From the NCBI GenBank assembly GCA_012274445.1, contig JAAROD010000015.1:806001-870000 (forward strand): DNA of 64,000 bases, given 5' to 3'. Shown here piece after piece: positions 10,557 to 22,419 of this stretch. The notes under the pieces are model-generated. The model made no database searches and was not told the origin of the DNA. It worked only from the letters and a program-made list of their open reading frames with translations. Within the stretch, counting starts at the first letter, position 1. Every line of letters starts with the position of its first letter. A program made the position numbers and the translations under genes. This DNA comes from Sclerotiophoma versabilis (lineage: Eukaryota; Ascomycota; Dothideomycetes; Pleosporales; Didymellaceae).

Positions 10557-13500
10557 TTAAAATTGCAGCAACTTTTGAGCACTGCCCTTGCTCTTCTCCA
10601 GCCCCTCGATATCATTACGAGCAAAGCTACACCACGCATCCTTGATGCTAACAACTTCATATGTACCCTCCTCCTGAACAGGGATGCGCATGCTCATCTC
10701 GTGGCTGACTTCCGTACGAATCTCCAGGACTTTGCTCTTCTTTCCACGAGCGGCGTTCGTACTTCTTGTGTAGGTGAACTCGAATGGTGGAGTTCCCCAG
10801 AACTGGAAATCGAGATCTGTACCTCCACCTTCGTGAATATCGATCTCGTCAACACGACCACCCGACAGGCGGACGGAGGGAATTGGGTGGATCTTCTTCG
10901 TGAGCTCGAGTGATGCAAGGCATTCAGACGCTGAGTCGCGCAGACCAGTAATAGTGAATGTACCAGGAAGCTCTGCTAGACGTCGGAACGTGGTGCCTGC
11001 ATTAGACGCTTTGCGCTCTTGGCCTTCGAAGGTGTAGTAGACGGTGAACGGGACCTGACCACCGAGCGCAAACGAAAGTCGCTCGCCAACACAGTAGTCC
11101 GTGCGATCTTCGAGAGGGGTGGCAGTGGGTGCGTCATGCACGCTGATCTGCACGCGAGGGCCGCCGGGAGCAGGCTTGAGCGTGCAGCCACGCGAGTCGC
11201 GGACCTTGCGGATAGAGATGGATGAGTGTCCAAGATGCAGCTTGCGGTGCTCGATCTTGAGGTCGTACTTGTTTGTTGGGATGTTCTTGTGGATGCTGAT
11301 CTCAGGCTTCGGTGTGCCATGATGCTTGATCTCCACTTCCAGATAGAAAGGTGCAACACCCTCAAGTGTAATTGGGATGACCTCTTCACCCTCTGATTCT
11401 CTAGAACAGTAGCTGTAGGTCTTTCCTGGCTTGTCGAAGCGAGCACTTGGGCGTGGATGAACAGTCTGCTTGATGGTGACGGGAGAGAAATGCTTCTTGG
11501 AATGGTCGTATCTGGAGTCGGCCAACTTCTGGAAGGTGTACTCGTACGTGCCGGCCTGTGATGTCTCTGCCCGGATCGATGCGGAGCCTCCCGCAACATG
11601 CAGGTCTTTATTCCTGACAGATACCAGTTTGCCCTTCGGGTCATTCTGCTGTGTCTGATAAGAGATATCGAATGGTGCGTTTCCTGTACATAAATCAGTA
11701 TGAGAAGCGTATCAGACACTTGTGTTTCAACTCACCATGCAGCGACACCTCCAATGCGTCTTCGTCTCCTTCGCAAACTGCTTCTTTGACGTACTTCCCG
11801 CCTTCAGGCACAATAGCGTCAGACTCAGGGACGCTCAACTTAGGCCGAGCGACCCACTGGACCAGGAACTGGTCAGCCTTTTCTTCGATCAGTCCTGGAC
11901 AAACGGCGTCTCTGACCGAGAGCAGTTGGTATCTGCCATCTGTCTTGATGTCCAGGAATGCGTTGGCATTTTGGAACGTCTCTTTCCTGACTTCCTTCGT
12001 GTCCAAGTTTTCGTACTCCAGCCTCCAGGGTGCATTTCCTGTAAAGCGAAGAGGTAGACCGATGGCCCTGCCTTCAAGCGCCATAATTGCCAGTTTTCCT
12101 TCAATGTGTCCAAAGTAAGCCTTGGGTCGCTCATGGCGTACATTGACCCTAGCCTCATCTTTTAGAAACTCCTTGCATCCCATCTTGTCACTGATGCTGG
12201 CCAAGGTCACGATATATTCTCCACCGCTGCGGAGCTTGTCGGTCTTGATGGTGTAGTACTCTTCCTGTGTTTCCACGGTGCGCTTGGTACGTTTGCCGTT
12301 GTGTACAACCTCGTACTCAAGCTTCCAAGGGGCCTCTCCTGACAGCTTGACGTCGAAGTCTACTGAGTCGTCAATGCAAACTTGCTTGGTTCGCCTGTTG
12401 TCAACAAAAGATGCCTTCGCAGACGGCCTGACATTCTGTTGCAGTTCAAGGTTCCTCAGGCGTGTATCCTTGTAGACAGAGTCACGAATGCTCTCGAAGG
12501 TGTACTTGTAGTGACCTGCGTCTTGAGGAGTAAAGTCGACGGTACTGCGAAGAGTGGCAACCTGCAGTTCCTTCGGAATCTTCCGGCCGTTGACGTGTTC
12601 AATATACTTGATCACAAATGGCGGGCTTCCGATGAGGTCAATACCGACACGCAAACCGATGGGGTTGCCGGCACATCTGTCTACGATGTCTTCGCTGGTC
12701 AAGGACAAACCCGGTTCCGGTGGGTTCTGGAGTAAGCACGAGGTTGGCTCGAGTACTTCTCCTTCGCAGAATTCGGTGGACACAGATTTGATAGTGTAGA
12801 GACCAGCTTCGGAAATCAGTGGTTGTTCCCGAATTGTACGCATTGTCTGCTTCTTCAATACAGCGCTTGGGCTTTGGTACCCATCTGTGATGATCTCTGT
12901 TTCTGGTGTGAACAGGTACTCGATGGCGTGCGCGCCTTCGATCGCCTGCTTGCCGGTAGAACCATAATGAACAGGTAGACGGGCAATTTCACCCTTAGCC
13001 ACTCGGAGGGGTCTCGAAGGGTCGCAGCCCTTCAGGTAGGCCTTTGGGCGTTCTCGGACTTCAAAAGATCGACGGATTCCAGGGAATTTAGCCTTCGGCC
13101 GGTCATCATCATCCACATCCCGGAAGTTGACAGTATTGCCCAGGCCGTCTTGTACCTCTAGCACTTCGTACTCCCATCGACCGCTAGTGGACAGTGTCTC
13201 GTTCATAGGCACAGTCACCTTCTGTGATCTTGCCCAGGACACATCCTCGCGTCCATGCTTGACTAGAGCTTGTGAAGTGTGTCGCGACAGAGGAGAGATG
13301 ACATCATCGGGCTGCAGGTTGTGAAACTCCGATACGCCTCGTGGCTTGCCGTTCACCGACAACTGGTACTTGATGTTGAGTGGTGGCGTACCCTCGACTT
13401 CCAGGGCAACGTTAGACAGATCATTACGGCAGCGACTGTCGCCTGTAGGCTTGACTCGCGCTTGCGGGCAAGTTGCAACAATCAGGCTAGCTGCGCGTGG

Positions 13501-14406
13501 TCGTACTTGAAGCTTTGAATGATCCGTGACCTTCTTGAGCAGGTACACGCCCGGCTTCTTCACGGTGTATCGCAGTGTCAATGGGTCGTCAGGGTGAGCA
13601 GATCTTATCGACTTGCGCGCTTTCTTCAGCATCTTGCCAAGCTCGTTCTTCTTGATTGTAATGGTCTCGTTGAAGTTGGTGTCGAAGTCGATGCGCAGGA
13701 GCTCCATTTCAATGGGCTCGGTTTGGTTGATGCTGATGGGGATGTCCAGTTGGGTGACGGTCGAGTTCAGGCAAAACGGCTCTTTGTTGGGGTTCAGAAT
13801 CGCGGAGCCCTCTGGCAGAATGTTGACAATCTGCTTTCCCAGGATGAGCGAGGCGTTGTGCAGGATGGAGCCTGGCTTGACGCTGCGCTCGCTGATTGCG
13901 AGCTCGCTGTCCCACAGGAAGCCCACCAAGCTGACGGCCCATGCCTGGACGGGTATGCCGATGCGGAACATGAGCATGACGTCGAGGGCAGCGTGCACGA
14001 CAAACAGGAGAAAGGCAGCGCCATTGCTCCACTCCAACCAGGGAATCTCCAGCAGCGGCACGCCGAACATGAACATCATGTCGAAAAAGCACCACTTGAG
14101 GCACAGCCATAGCGACTCGTCTTCCTCGACGGCGAGGGTGTAGAAGTCGTAGGATCGGTAGGCCCACAGGGCCATGTAGATGGCGAAGAGATAGAAGCGC
14201 TGCTGTGCGGGATCGAGCACGTCGGTGGGGATGACAGGCCCCGAGCTCTGCGGTGCAGGCCTGGGCAGGTCCTGTATTGGCGACCGCACGTTCGGCCGCG
14301 AGGGCGTCGAGGCATTGGGGCTGCGTGCGCCGGGCGAGCGATTCGGAAGCCGTGGTGTTGCAGGAAACCCGCCGGGCCCTCTGCGCGCGGGAGTGGCGCC
14401 GTTCAT
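10557..14406 (-). CDS. POM152: nuclear pore membrane glycoprotein POM152
   Basis: An integral pore-membrane nucleoporin that forms the lumenal ring of the nuclear pore complex. Two exons (14406-11736 and 11683-10557) flank a 52 nt intron and encode about 1265 residues, the usual POM152 size. Seen: a Pro/Ser-rich N-terminus of about 60 residues; three hydrophobic segments at about 65-160 (FYLFAIYMALWAY, WCFFDMMFMFGVPLL, AAFLLFVVHAALDVML); then a long lumenal part of repeated beta-rich, Ig-like modules that share G-x-P-P/APWxLEY-type cores. ATG 14406 opens the frame and fits the family N-terminus. It is divergent from NUP42, another pore component. Confidence 0.94.
11684..11735 (-). other. intron of POM152
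   Basis: This is a 52 nt GTGAGT...ACAG intron inside an Ig-like module. Splicing gives ...VSLHG|NAPFDISY..., which restores the module motif. Confidence 0.85.
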
Positions 14407-15108
14407 CGTGCCCAGGGGTCGAGGCTTGCGGTGCCTCGCGCGGTCATGAGCAGGAGAAGGTGTGGCCTCGCAGGTGCGCTCGTGCGCTTGTGGATTCGTC
14501 GAGGGGCGCGGTGTTGTGCTTTGTTGCGTCTGTCAAGGCAATAAACATTTGAGCTCCACGCGCGATGACGCTAAGCAGGGATGCGCTAGCAGACAGCGCT
14601 CCAGGGCGCCCTCCTTCGACAACAGCAAGCCAGTGACCAAAGCGCCTCCAAGCTGGCCACTGGCGCACCATAGACGTAGACAGCAAAGAGATCTGTTGAA
14701 CTTGCAGGTAGGCGTCAGCGCTTACTGCCGATTCGCTCTGTATCTACGAAAGCAAGCTGCCAACATAGAACGCGTCTTCGGGCCTGCCATTATGCAGGAG
14801 TCGAAATGGGCACAAGGGGATCAGAGACCGTCGCAACACTTCACTCGAACCTTCAACAGGCAGAGGTAGCGTGCAAAGCATGGATTCTTGCACAGTGATT
14901 GTTGCACGCATGCTTCGTGTGATTGGTCACTTTTACTGTTGCTAGCGCGGCGCGTCTTTGGAACCGTTCGTTCACCCGAAGTGCAGCCTTGGACTTTGCT
15001 TTCATCGCGGTGTGCACCTGTAGCACAACTACATACTAACAATCATCCAGCCTGTTCGGCGCTTCACCCAACCAAATTCTCACATCTGATCTTGACTGCC
15101 GCTCCGGT
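14407..15108. promoter_or_regulatory. shared divergent promoter region, POM152 / NUP42
   Basis: About 700 bp lie between two nucleoporin genes on opposite strands. It contains an ATTGG (inverted CCAAT) at 14922-14926 and no obvious TATA box. Open frames inside it have no family resemblance. Confidence 0.5.
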
Positions 15109-17026
15109 ATGACAGTCTGCAAATTTTATTCTCAGGGCAACTGCCGCTTTGGAGGTAAGCTTTCCACCGTGTTCATCCACGATCACGTGTCTGATATACT
15201 CCAGACAACTGCAAATTCGAGCATCCAGGAAGCCAGCGAGATGGCAACCGAAACTCTGGCGGAGCTTTTGGCGGTCGCTCCAACAACAACCGCTTTGGCG
15301 CTTTTGGGGGTGCCGACAGCTATCGTCCCAACCAAAATTCAGGAGGAGCGTTTGGAGGTAAGATTCCCACTCATTCTGAACTCTTCCTTCGTAAAATACT
15401 TTGCTCTCGATAGTGCATAACAAACCATAGTGTGTAACAACTCTAACACAACACAGCCGGCCGCGACAGCAAGACTCTCCCTTACCATTTAGACATCGCA
15501 GATATCAAAGCAGACCTGTCCGGACAGCGACCAATTTACCCGCTATCATGCTATGGCCCTGGCCGTGATGCTCCGCGACAGCTTATCGAAGGCCCTGTAG
15601 AGATCAGCCCAGAAGAGCTTCGCCTGCGCTATTACACACAAAAGGCTGCAGGCACCGAGAATGTTGCTGTACGTAATTCTTATTCCATGACAAGTCTAAT
15701 CTAACCGATATATAGCAACAAGAAGAGGCCGAGTTGCACGCAAAGATGCAGCAGCAGGTTAAGGCAATAGTCGATGATGTCGAGGGTGCTGTTCGATATA
15801 TAGAAGAAGGTGCCAATGTGCATCCAAACAGATTGGACATTGTACGGGGAACCACTGGACAAACGTCCTCCGGCTCGAGTCCTTTCGCACAGGCCTCCAA
15901 CAAACCATTTTCCTCAGGACCAACGACACAAGCATCAGCGTTTGGGCAACCTTCAAGGCCAGGATTCGGCCAACCCGCTTTTGGTCAGCCTTCAAACCCT
16001 CCCCAGACCACCTCAGCTTTTGGTCAAACATCGAGTCCTGGGCAGACCAGTTCAGCTTTTGGTGCATCCTCAACATTGGGCCAGAAACCATCGCCTTTTG
16101 GTCAACCATCCGCATTGGGGGGTGGAAATGCTTTCAGTAAGCCTGCTTTTGGCGCCTCGGGCTTTGGTCAAACGTCTATGCCGGGCTCCGGAAGCGCTTT
16201 TGGGCAGCCCAGTGGCATTGGCCAACAGTCACCGTTTGGACAGGTCGCAGCAGCAGCCAACAAGCCAGCATTCGGGCAGGCATCTGCCCCTGGTGGAGCT
16301 CCTGCATTTGGTCAAGCCTCTACACCAGCCCAGGGATCGGCTTTCGGCCAGTCGAGCGCTTTGGGGCAAACTCAGCAGCCAAATGCCTTTGGCAAACCCG
16401 CTTTTGGACAGAGCCCTTTTGGGCAAGCTGCACAGGCAGCTCCAGGTCCTTCACCATTTGGCCAACAACCACAAACCAACAACTCGCCATTCGGTCAACA
16501 GCCCCCACAAAGCTCACAGTCTCCGTTCGGTCAGGCAGCACAGCCAGCGCAACAGCCAAATCCGTTCGGCCAGGCACAACCCCAACAAAATGCGGTCCAA
16601 CCGAATCCCTTTGGGGGCACTGCAGCATCATCGGCTCCTGCGTTTGGGCAACCAAACGCACCTGCCTTTGGGGCACCCAGTCTCGGTGGGCAACAAGCTC
16701 AGACTTCGACCACGCAAGGTCAGAACCCATTTGGTCAAGTATCACAGTCGACCCCTGCGCCTGCAACGAACCAGTCACCCTTCGGTGCTCCAGGTCAGCC
16801 AGCTCCGGTAGCGGCGCAAGCACAACCACAGGGCACTCAAACAGCTGGGCAGATTGATCCGAGGGACCGCTATAAGGAAGGGAATCCAGAGGAATACGAA
16901 GGAGAGTCAGGCAAGCTACTGGAAGAGATCTACAGGCGGGTGGGACAAATGGGGCGGTTTAATGACGACGAAGATATACCGCTCACTCCTCCGAAATGCG
17001 AGTGGATCGTGCCTATCGTGATTTGA
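15109..17026 (+). CDS. NUP42: CCCH zinc-finger FG nucleoporin (Nup42/Amo1 type)
   Basis: A cytoplasmic-side FG nucleoporin that helps mRNA export. Four exons (15109-15154, 15205-15357, 15457-15668, 15716-17026) encode 573 residues. Exons 1 and 2 together build a CCCH finger (C-x7-C-x5-C-x3-H, residues about 4-22). An RSNNN/GGAFGG linker follows, then a conserved block in exon 3 (LPYHLDIADIKADLSGQRPI, YPLSCYGPG), and then a long FG domain at about 170-510 made mostly of FGQ repeats in Pro/Gln/Ala/Ser spacers. The C-terminus has the YKEGNPEEYEGESG and LTPPKCEW blocks. The tiny first exon is justified because only splicing at 15155/15204 completes the finger. A TTG in-frame at 15734 opens a longer frame but is not the start. 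Confidence 0.9.
15155..15204 (+). other. NUP42 intron 1, splits the zinc finger
   Basis: This is a 50 nt GTAAGC...CCAG intron between the second and third cysteine of the CCCH finger. Introns 2 and 3 lie at 15358-15456 and 15669-15715. Confidence 0.8.
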
Positions 17027-17333
17027 AAGATGACTTGGGTTCAAGTTGGCGTTTTGAACTATGTAGAATAGAACGGTCTGCTTTTGATCAGGTCGCTTAG
17101 CGCCGCAACCATATGTAGAACATGACGAAAGTATCCATCAAAGGCTGCAAGCCACAATTGCATTGCTCTGCACGACACAGGTAGATGCCGCGATTGAGGC
17201 GCCGAGACATCCAAGAACAGGGTCCCTTTCGGCGTTTTCTAGAAGCCCCGGAGAGATTTCAACGTCATTCGCCGACACCTCCGCAAGCAAACACACCGAG
17301 CTTCTGACAAGATGCCTGCCGCGCGCTCACACG

Positions 17334-18571
17334 ATGCGTCGACGGCGATCTGACGAGCTCCCTCGGTACGCGAGGGACAACGACTCGCTTCCCTTTCGTT
17401 TCCGCCGCCGGTACGCCTACTACCTGTGCGGCTGCCTTTTCGTCTGCTGGTTTCTGTACCCTTGGTCGGGTCGAGCGCGCACCGAGGGGGTGACCAATTG
17501 GTCCAACTACGCATACAGCCTCTATGCGACGGACAGCGCGACGCTCTGCCATGCCCTTCTCCTCTTCGACGCGCTCGCCAGGTTCGGCAGCAAGGCGGAC
17601 CGCGTCCTCTTCTACCCCGAGCACTGGGACACACAAGTGACGAGCTCCAAAGACCGCGACAGCCAGCTGCTCGTCCTGGCGCGCGACAAGTACAAAGTCA
17701 AGTTGCACCCAGTCAAGCTTCTGACGGTCGAGGGTCGCACCAAAGGTACGATGAGCAATCTGCCGCCCTGCGCATGCAAGGTCCGACGGAGATTGAACAG
17801 GGTGCTGACAGTCTTGGCCTTGCAGACGAATGGACAGGGACCTGGGACAAGTCGGTCACGAAGTTTATGGCATTCTCGCTCGCGTACTACGACCGCGTTA
17901 TTGCAATGGACTCGGACGTGACGCTCCTGAAGCCCCTCGACGAGCTCTTCATGCTCCCGCAGACGCCCATGGCCATGCCTCGCGCATACTGGGCCGACAG
18001 CAGGCCGTGGCCGCTCACCTCCATGCTCATGGTCATCAAGCCTGACCTGGACGAGTTTGAGAGGTTCAAGAAGACAATTGGAGGAGGCGGTGACAAAGAG
18101 CTCGTCAGCGTGCACAGATTCGATATGGAGCTCGTGAACGAGCGGTTCGAGGACAGCGCTATGGTGCTCCCACACCGGCCGTATGCCCTGTTGACGGGCG
18201 AGTTCAGGAAGCACGATCACAGTGCCTACCTTGGAAACAGCTTTGAGAAATGGGACGCTGAAAAAGTTTACAGTGAGGCCAAGCTCGTCCATTTCAGCGA
18301 CTGGCCGCTGCCCAAGCCCTGGATCATGTGGCCTACAGAGGGCCTAGAAGAGATGCAACCGGACTGCGGCGGCAGCCATATAGGAAGCTGCGCAGAGAGG
18401 AGGATCTGGAAGCATCTCTATGATGACTTCAGGAGGAGACGGCGAGATGTATGTAAACTGCTGAGTGTGCCTGCGCCAGACTGGTGGACCATCAAGCATG
18501 GGAAGCGTCCGGGGAACTCAACCGACGGCACTGAGCATGCTGCGCCTCCAGCTGATGGGTCTATTACGTAG
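17334..18571 (+). CDS. glycosyltransferase family 8 protein (Gnt1-like), type II membrane
   Basis: A GT-A fold retaining glycosyltransferase of the GT8/Gnt1 group, probably adding a sugar from a UDP donor in the Golgi. Two exons (17334-17745 and 17826-18571) flank an 80 nt intron and encode 385 residues. A short basic N-terminus precedes one membrane segment at about 23-40 (YAYYLCGCLFVCWFLYPW), the layout of a Golgi signal anchor. The metal-binding DxD is in VIAMDSDVTLLKPLDELF, preceded by KFMAFSLAYYDRV. A C-terminal HFSDWPLPKPW segment is typical of the family. The start is the ATG just before the Arg-rich patch; the upstream frame from 17163 has no family features. The acceptor and product sugars are not known. 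Confidence 0.85.
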
Positions 18572-19957
18572 TATTCTCGATGGCAGCAGCAGGCAACCCT
18601 GAATTGACTCATGTAAAAGCTACGCAGTTCGTCGCTGTGAAGTCGGTTTCCTGCACTCTTATCCGACTCGGTCTCTAGCGTCTGCAGTGACATGTCGGTG
18701 CTCGGATCATGGACTAGCATCCTTACCCTGGTCTTCTGCATTTGTCCGCGGGCCGAGTATATGCTTTGCTAAATTCGCATCAAAGTCATCTGAAACATTG
18801 CTGTTGACGTGCATTGTTCACAGCCTGCAACGACGCGTCATTGACTGTGATCATTGACTATACAAAGCATCAAAGCATCTCAAACTTTCTAAATGAGCCT
18901 TTGAACGGGCTGAGAGTAAGGTGGCGCAATGTCAAACGCGTGGTTGAGCGGGTTGGGCTTGTCATGTCTTGGACGAGAATGCGGTCAGCCTTGATTGTGG
19001 AGAGCTGTGCCTGTCTGTGCTGAATCGCGACAAAGGCATGTGTAGTCTGATGACACACGTCACTTGGCATCCATCGCAGATTGCAGCCCTTGGGATCTCA
19101 GCCGTTACAAGCGAGCGGCGCCTTCCTCCTTGGTGTAGCGCTCATCCTTCCTTCGCGTAGCTGTGCCTCGAAAATCTCCGGACTCCACCCCTTTGCAACT
19201 TCATTCTTCGGCATTCGCATTCTTCATAGACGGGAAGTTGGACGACGCCGATATCACGAGCTGAGACGCGGCATGCCAGGTGATGCTATTGCCAGGCCGC
19301 ATGCACATATACACCAAAACAATGTTGACGGCCTGTTGCAACACGCGTGTAACCTTGCACAAAACATGCACATCCTGGGGTGACAGCCGGTTGCCTTAGC
19401 GCGTCGACTGATCGGCGGCCGGGTGGTGGAGACGAGCTGCACGCACTGACCAGGGAAGTCAATACGGTTCATTGTGAAGGCCGTTGGTCCACGAAATTAC
19501 AGTAGGGTTGCGAAGGCGGGCTCAAGAGGACGACAGCCAGCATCAGGCGTGGTCCTCTCGTGTTGGCGCGGGGCAAGTAACATGTCGACGCCACCGCGCG
19601 CATCGACTGGTAAGCATGCACTGCATTGGCGTCGTCGCAGGGGCGAGAGCATCTGGCTGAGATGCAGCAAGGCTGAGCTCGCAACCCTATCTCTACATGC
19701 CCCCAGCACTGCTACGGAAGTGAACCCGACGCGGCGCCGCCTGTGAAGCCCCCAGTCCAGCCCTGTCATTCACTTAGCAGTACAACGCTTGGATGCTCCC
19801 CCGGTTGAAAAAGCCTCCTTTATCTACCGATGATCCTTAGTTCAGCCGTGCTTGTTCTTTCTTCCCCCTTATTCCCTCCTTCGACCTCAAACCATTTAAT
19901 ATCTCGATCTTCTGCCACCTCTGAACGTTTCCAAACGAAAAGAATACAATCATTACT
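18572..19957. other. intergenic, upstream of the hexosaminidase gene
   Basis: About 1.4 kb without a supportable gene. Short open frames here have no recognisable content. A pyrimidine-rich run (about 19850-19890) lies shortly before the hexosaminidase start, as is common in filamentous fungal promoters. Confidence 0.45.
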
Positions 19958-21802
19958 ATGCGCGACTTTCTCCTAGCCTCCGTGGCTACGGCTTCAGTCC
20001 TGTTCACCAGAAATGCTGAGGCCGTCGCCGCCAACCCACTTCCCAAACCTTCCAACATCAACTGGGGCGACTCGGGGTGCTTCTCGGTCGGATCATTGAC
20101 CCTCTCAGCGCCAGACCATGAAGTCTTGCAGCAAGCCTTCGACCGTGCCATTGGCACCATCTTCGAGCTGAAGTGGATCCCTGCAGCAACAGAGGCATCT
20201 ATTCCACCATTTGAGCCTTTCCCAACACCAACTGCTTCCAAGAAGTCAAGAAGAAAGAGGCAGTATGGTGCACCTCCAACCGGCAACTGCACAGGTCGTC
20301 TTACCACGGTCAACGTCGATATCACCAACACACACGCCGCTTTGCAGCACGGTGTTGACGAATCGTACACACTGGACATATCGGACGGATCTGATTCCAT
20401 TGACGTTTCTGCCGAGACCGTATATGGTGCACTCCATGCTTTTACTACCCTTCAGCAGATCATAATCAATGACGGCAAGGGCAACTTGGTGGTTGAGCAG
20501 CCTGTGTCCATCAAGGATGCGCCTCTTTACCCTGTGCGCGGTATCATGGTAGACAGTGGCCGCAACTTCATCTCCAAGAAGAAGATTTTCGAGCAGATTG
20601 ACGGAATGGCACTGTCGAAGCTGAACGTTCTGCACTGGCACATTGTTGATTCTCAATCCTGGCCTCTGGAAATTTCTGCGTACCCTGAGATGACTGAAGA
20701 CGCATACTCGCGCAATGAAGTATTTTCCCAGTCGACTCTCAAAGAGATCATCCACTATGCTGCAGCTCGCGGCATTCGTATCATTCCGGAAATCGACATG
20801 CCGGGCCATGCCAGCTCTGGGTGGGGTCAGATCGATCAAGACATCCTAACTTGCCAGGACAGTTGGTGGTCCAACGACGACTGGCCGCTGCACACGGCCG
20901 TTGAGCCAAACCCAGGTCAGCTTGACATCTTGAACAACAAGACTTACGAGGTGACTGGAAAGGTGTACAAGGAAGTTGCAGACATATTCCCTGATAACTG
21001 GTTCCACATTGGTGGTGACGAGCTCTTTGCCAATTGCAACAACTTCAGCTCGCGTGCGGTCGACTTCTTCAACTCTGGAAAGAGCATGGGCGACTTGTAC
21101 CAGTACTGGGTGGACCACGCGATTCCCAACTTCCGAAAGCAAGCCAACAAGACGCTCATCATGTGGGAGGACGTGGTGCTCTCGGCAACAGTTGCTGCTA
21201 CCGGCGAGGTACCTAAGGACATTGTCTTGCAGGCCTGGAACAGCGGTCTCAGTCACATCTCGAACCTGACTGAAGCCGGCTACAAGGTTATCGTGTCTTC
21301 GTCCGACTTCTTGTACCTCGACTGCGGCTACGGTGGCTGGTTAAGCAACGATCCTCGTTACAACGTCATGATCAACCCCAATGCTACGGATGGGTCTCCC
21401 AATTTCAACTGGGGAGCTGGTGGAGGATCCTGGTGCGCTCCGTACAAGACGTGGCAGCGTATCTACGACTACGACTTCACCTTCAATCTCACAGAGGCGC
21501 AAAAGTCTCTCATACAGGGAGCCATTGCCCCGCTCTTTTCTGAGCAAGTGGACGACGTGGTCATCAGCCAGAAGATGTGGCCGCGTGCTGCAGCGCTTGC
21601 GGAGCTCGTATGGTCGGGCAACCGCGATGAGAATGGTAAGAAGAGGACTACGGAGCTGACGCAGCGCATCTTGAACTTCCGCGAGTACCTCGTCGCCAAC
21701 GGAGTGCAGGCAGCCCCTCTGATGCCCAAGTACTGCCTGCAACACCCCCACCACTGCGACCTGTGGCAGAACCAGACGGTGGTCCATGGCCCGACTGTGT
21801 AA
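19958..21802 (+). CDS. nagA: secreted beta-N-acetylhexosaminidase, GH20
   Basis: It hydrolyses terminal GlcNAc from chitobiose and chitin oligomers, working with chitinases in wall turnover and nutrition. It is a single exon of 614 residues. A signal peptide covers about residues 1-22 (hydrophobic LLASVATASVLF). A GH20b-like N-terminal domain (about 30-190) contains a basic KKSRRKRQYG stretch typical of the propeptide cleavage region in fungal chitobiases. The catalytic barrel holds the general-acid pair D354/E355 in HIGGDELF, and VLHWHIVDSQSWPLE and IPEIDMPGHA blocks lie upstream. Several N-x-S/T sites suggest glycosylation. Length matches the fungal family. The call is secure. Confidence 0.96.
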   Translation: MRDFLLASVATASVLFTRNAEAVAANPLPKPSNINWGDSGCFSVGSLTLSAPDHEVLQQAFDRAIGTIFELKWIPAATEASIPPFEPFPTPTASKKSRRKRQYGAPPTGNCTGRLTTVNVDITNTHAALQHGVDESYTLDISDGSDSIDVSAETVYGALHAFTTLQQIIINDGKGNLVVEQPVSIKDAPLYPVRGIMVDSGRNFISKKKIFEQIDGMALSKLNVLHWHIVDSQSWPLEISAYPEMTEDAYSRNEVFSQSTLKEIIHYAAARGIRIIPEIDMPGHASSGWGQIDQDILTCQDSWWSNDDWPLHTAVEPNPGQLDILNNKTYEVTGKVYKEVADIFPDNWFHIGGDELFANCNNFSSRAVDFFNSGKSMGDLYQYWVDHAIPNFRKQANKTLIMWEDVVLSATVAATGEVPKDIVLQAWNSGLSHISNLTEAGYKVIVSSSDFLYLDCGYGGWLSNDPRYNVMINPNATDGSPNFNWGAGGGSWCAPYKTWQRIYDYDFTFNLTEAQKSLIQGAIAPLFSEQVDDVVISQKMWPRAAALAELVWSGNRDENGKKRTTELTQRILNFREYLVANGVQAAPLMPKYCLQHPHHCDLWQNQTVVHGPTV

Positions 21803-22419
21803 GAGCTACGGTGACGACAGTTTCTCGTGTAGTTTGGGTGTGTCTTTTTCTTCTGGGCGGGCATGTGGTCTGCAACGGTGGGCAGCAGACTGGAGAGGGA
21901 ATCCAAGACTGCGTCCACCAGGGCGGCCTTTGCCGGGCTTTGTCTTATATCTTATACCCATGGCCATAGCACACGAATGCAAATCCGGCCTTTGCTTGCT
22001 GTTCTACTACGTACGTGCTGTTGCTCAGTCTTGTGGTTCACCCTAGGCGCTCGCTTGCTGGCCAATCACGGCCTGATTTCCCCGCCGCGCCCGCGAGCTT
22101 GGACGTGCTCACAGCTCAGCACTTTGCCGCCCACGCGTACCTCTCATCCTGCCCGAGCCGTACGAAGCAGCCTAGAGCGGTTCAGGCACGCATCCCTCAG
22201 TGAGTCCTCCACCTCTGCTGCACCATGGCACTGCGTGTCCGTGCTGCGCTGCCAGCGGCTGCACGCAATGCGCCTGCCTGCCACACCGCTGCCGGCACCG
22301 CGCACTTGCCCGCCTCTCCTCTCCTCCTGCCTCGCCTGCTGGAATAGAGCCCCCCCGCAACATGGAGTCGGCGACTGACCGTCCACAGCGGCTGCAGGCG
22401 CCCACCGTCCCCCGCAGCC
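21803..22419. other. intergenic between hexosaminidase and Spt10-like gene
   Basis: About 620 bp. It holds the hexosaminidase 3' end and the promoter and 5' UTR of the next gene. Open frames seen here are not supported by family content. Confidence 0.45.

Noticed and set aside
13519..14112. Plus-strand frame of 197 codons over POM152
   Set aside because: It overlaps the conserved membrane region of POM152 on the other strand, and its own residues look random.
15960..16800. Regularly spaced repeats at the NUP42 locus as a possible CRISPR or satellite array
   Set aside because: The repeats are degenerate codons for FGQ peptides in a protein, with variable spacing.
15810..16811. Second long frame across the NUP42 FG region (333 codons)
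   Set aside because: It is a shifted frame of a low-complexity repeat. The FGQ frame carries the flanking conserved blocks.
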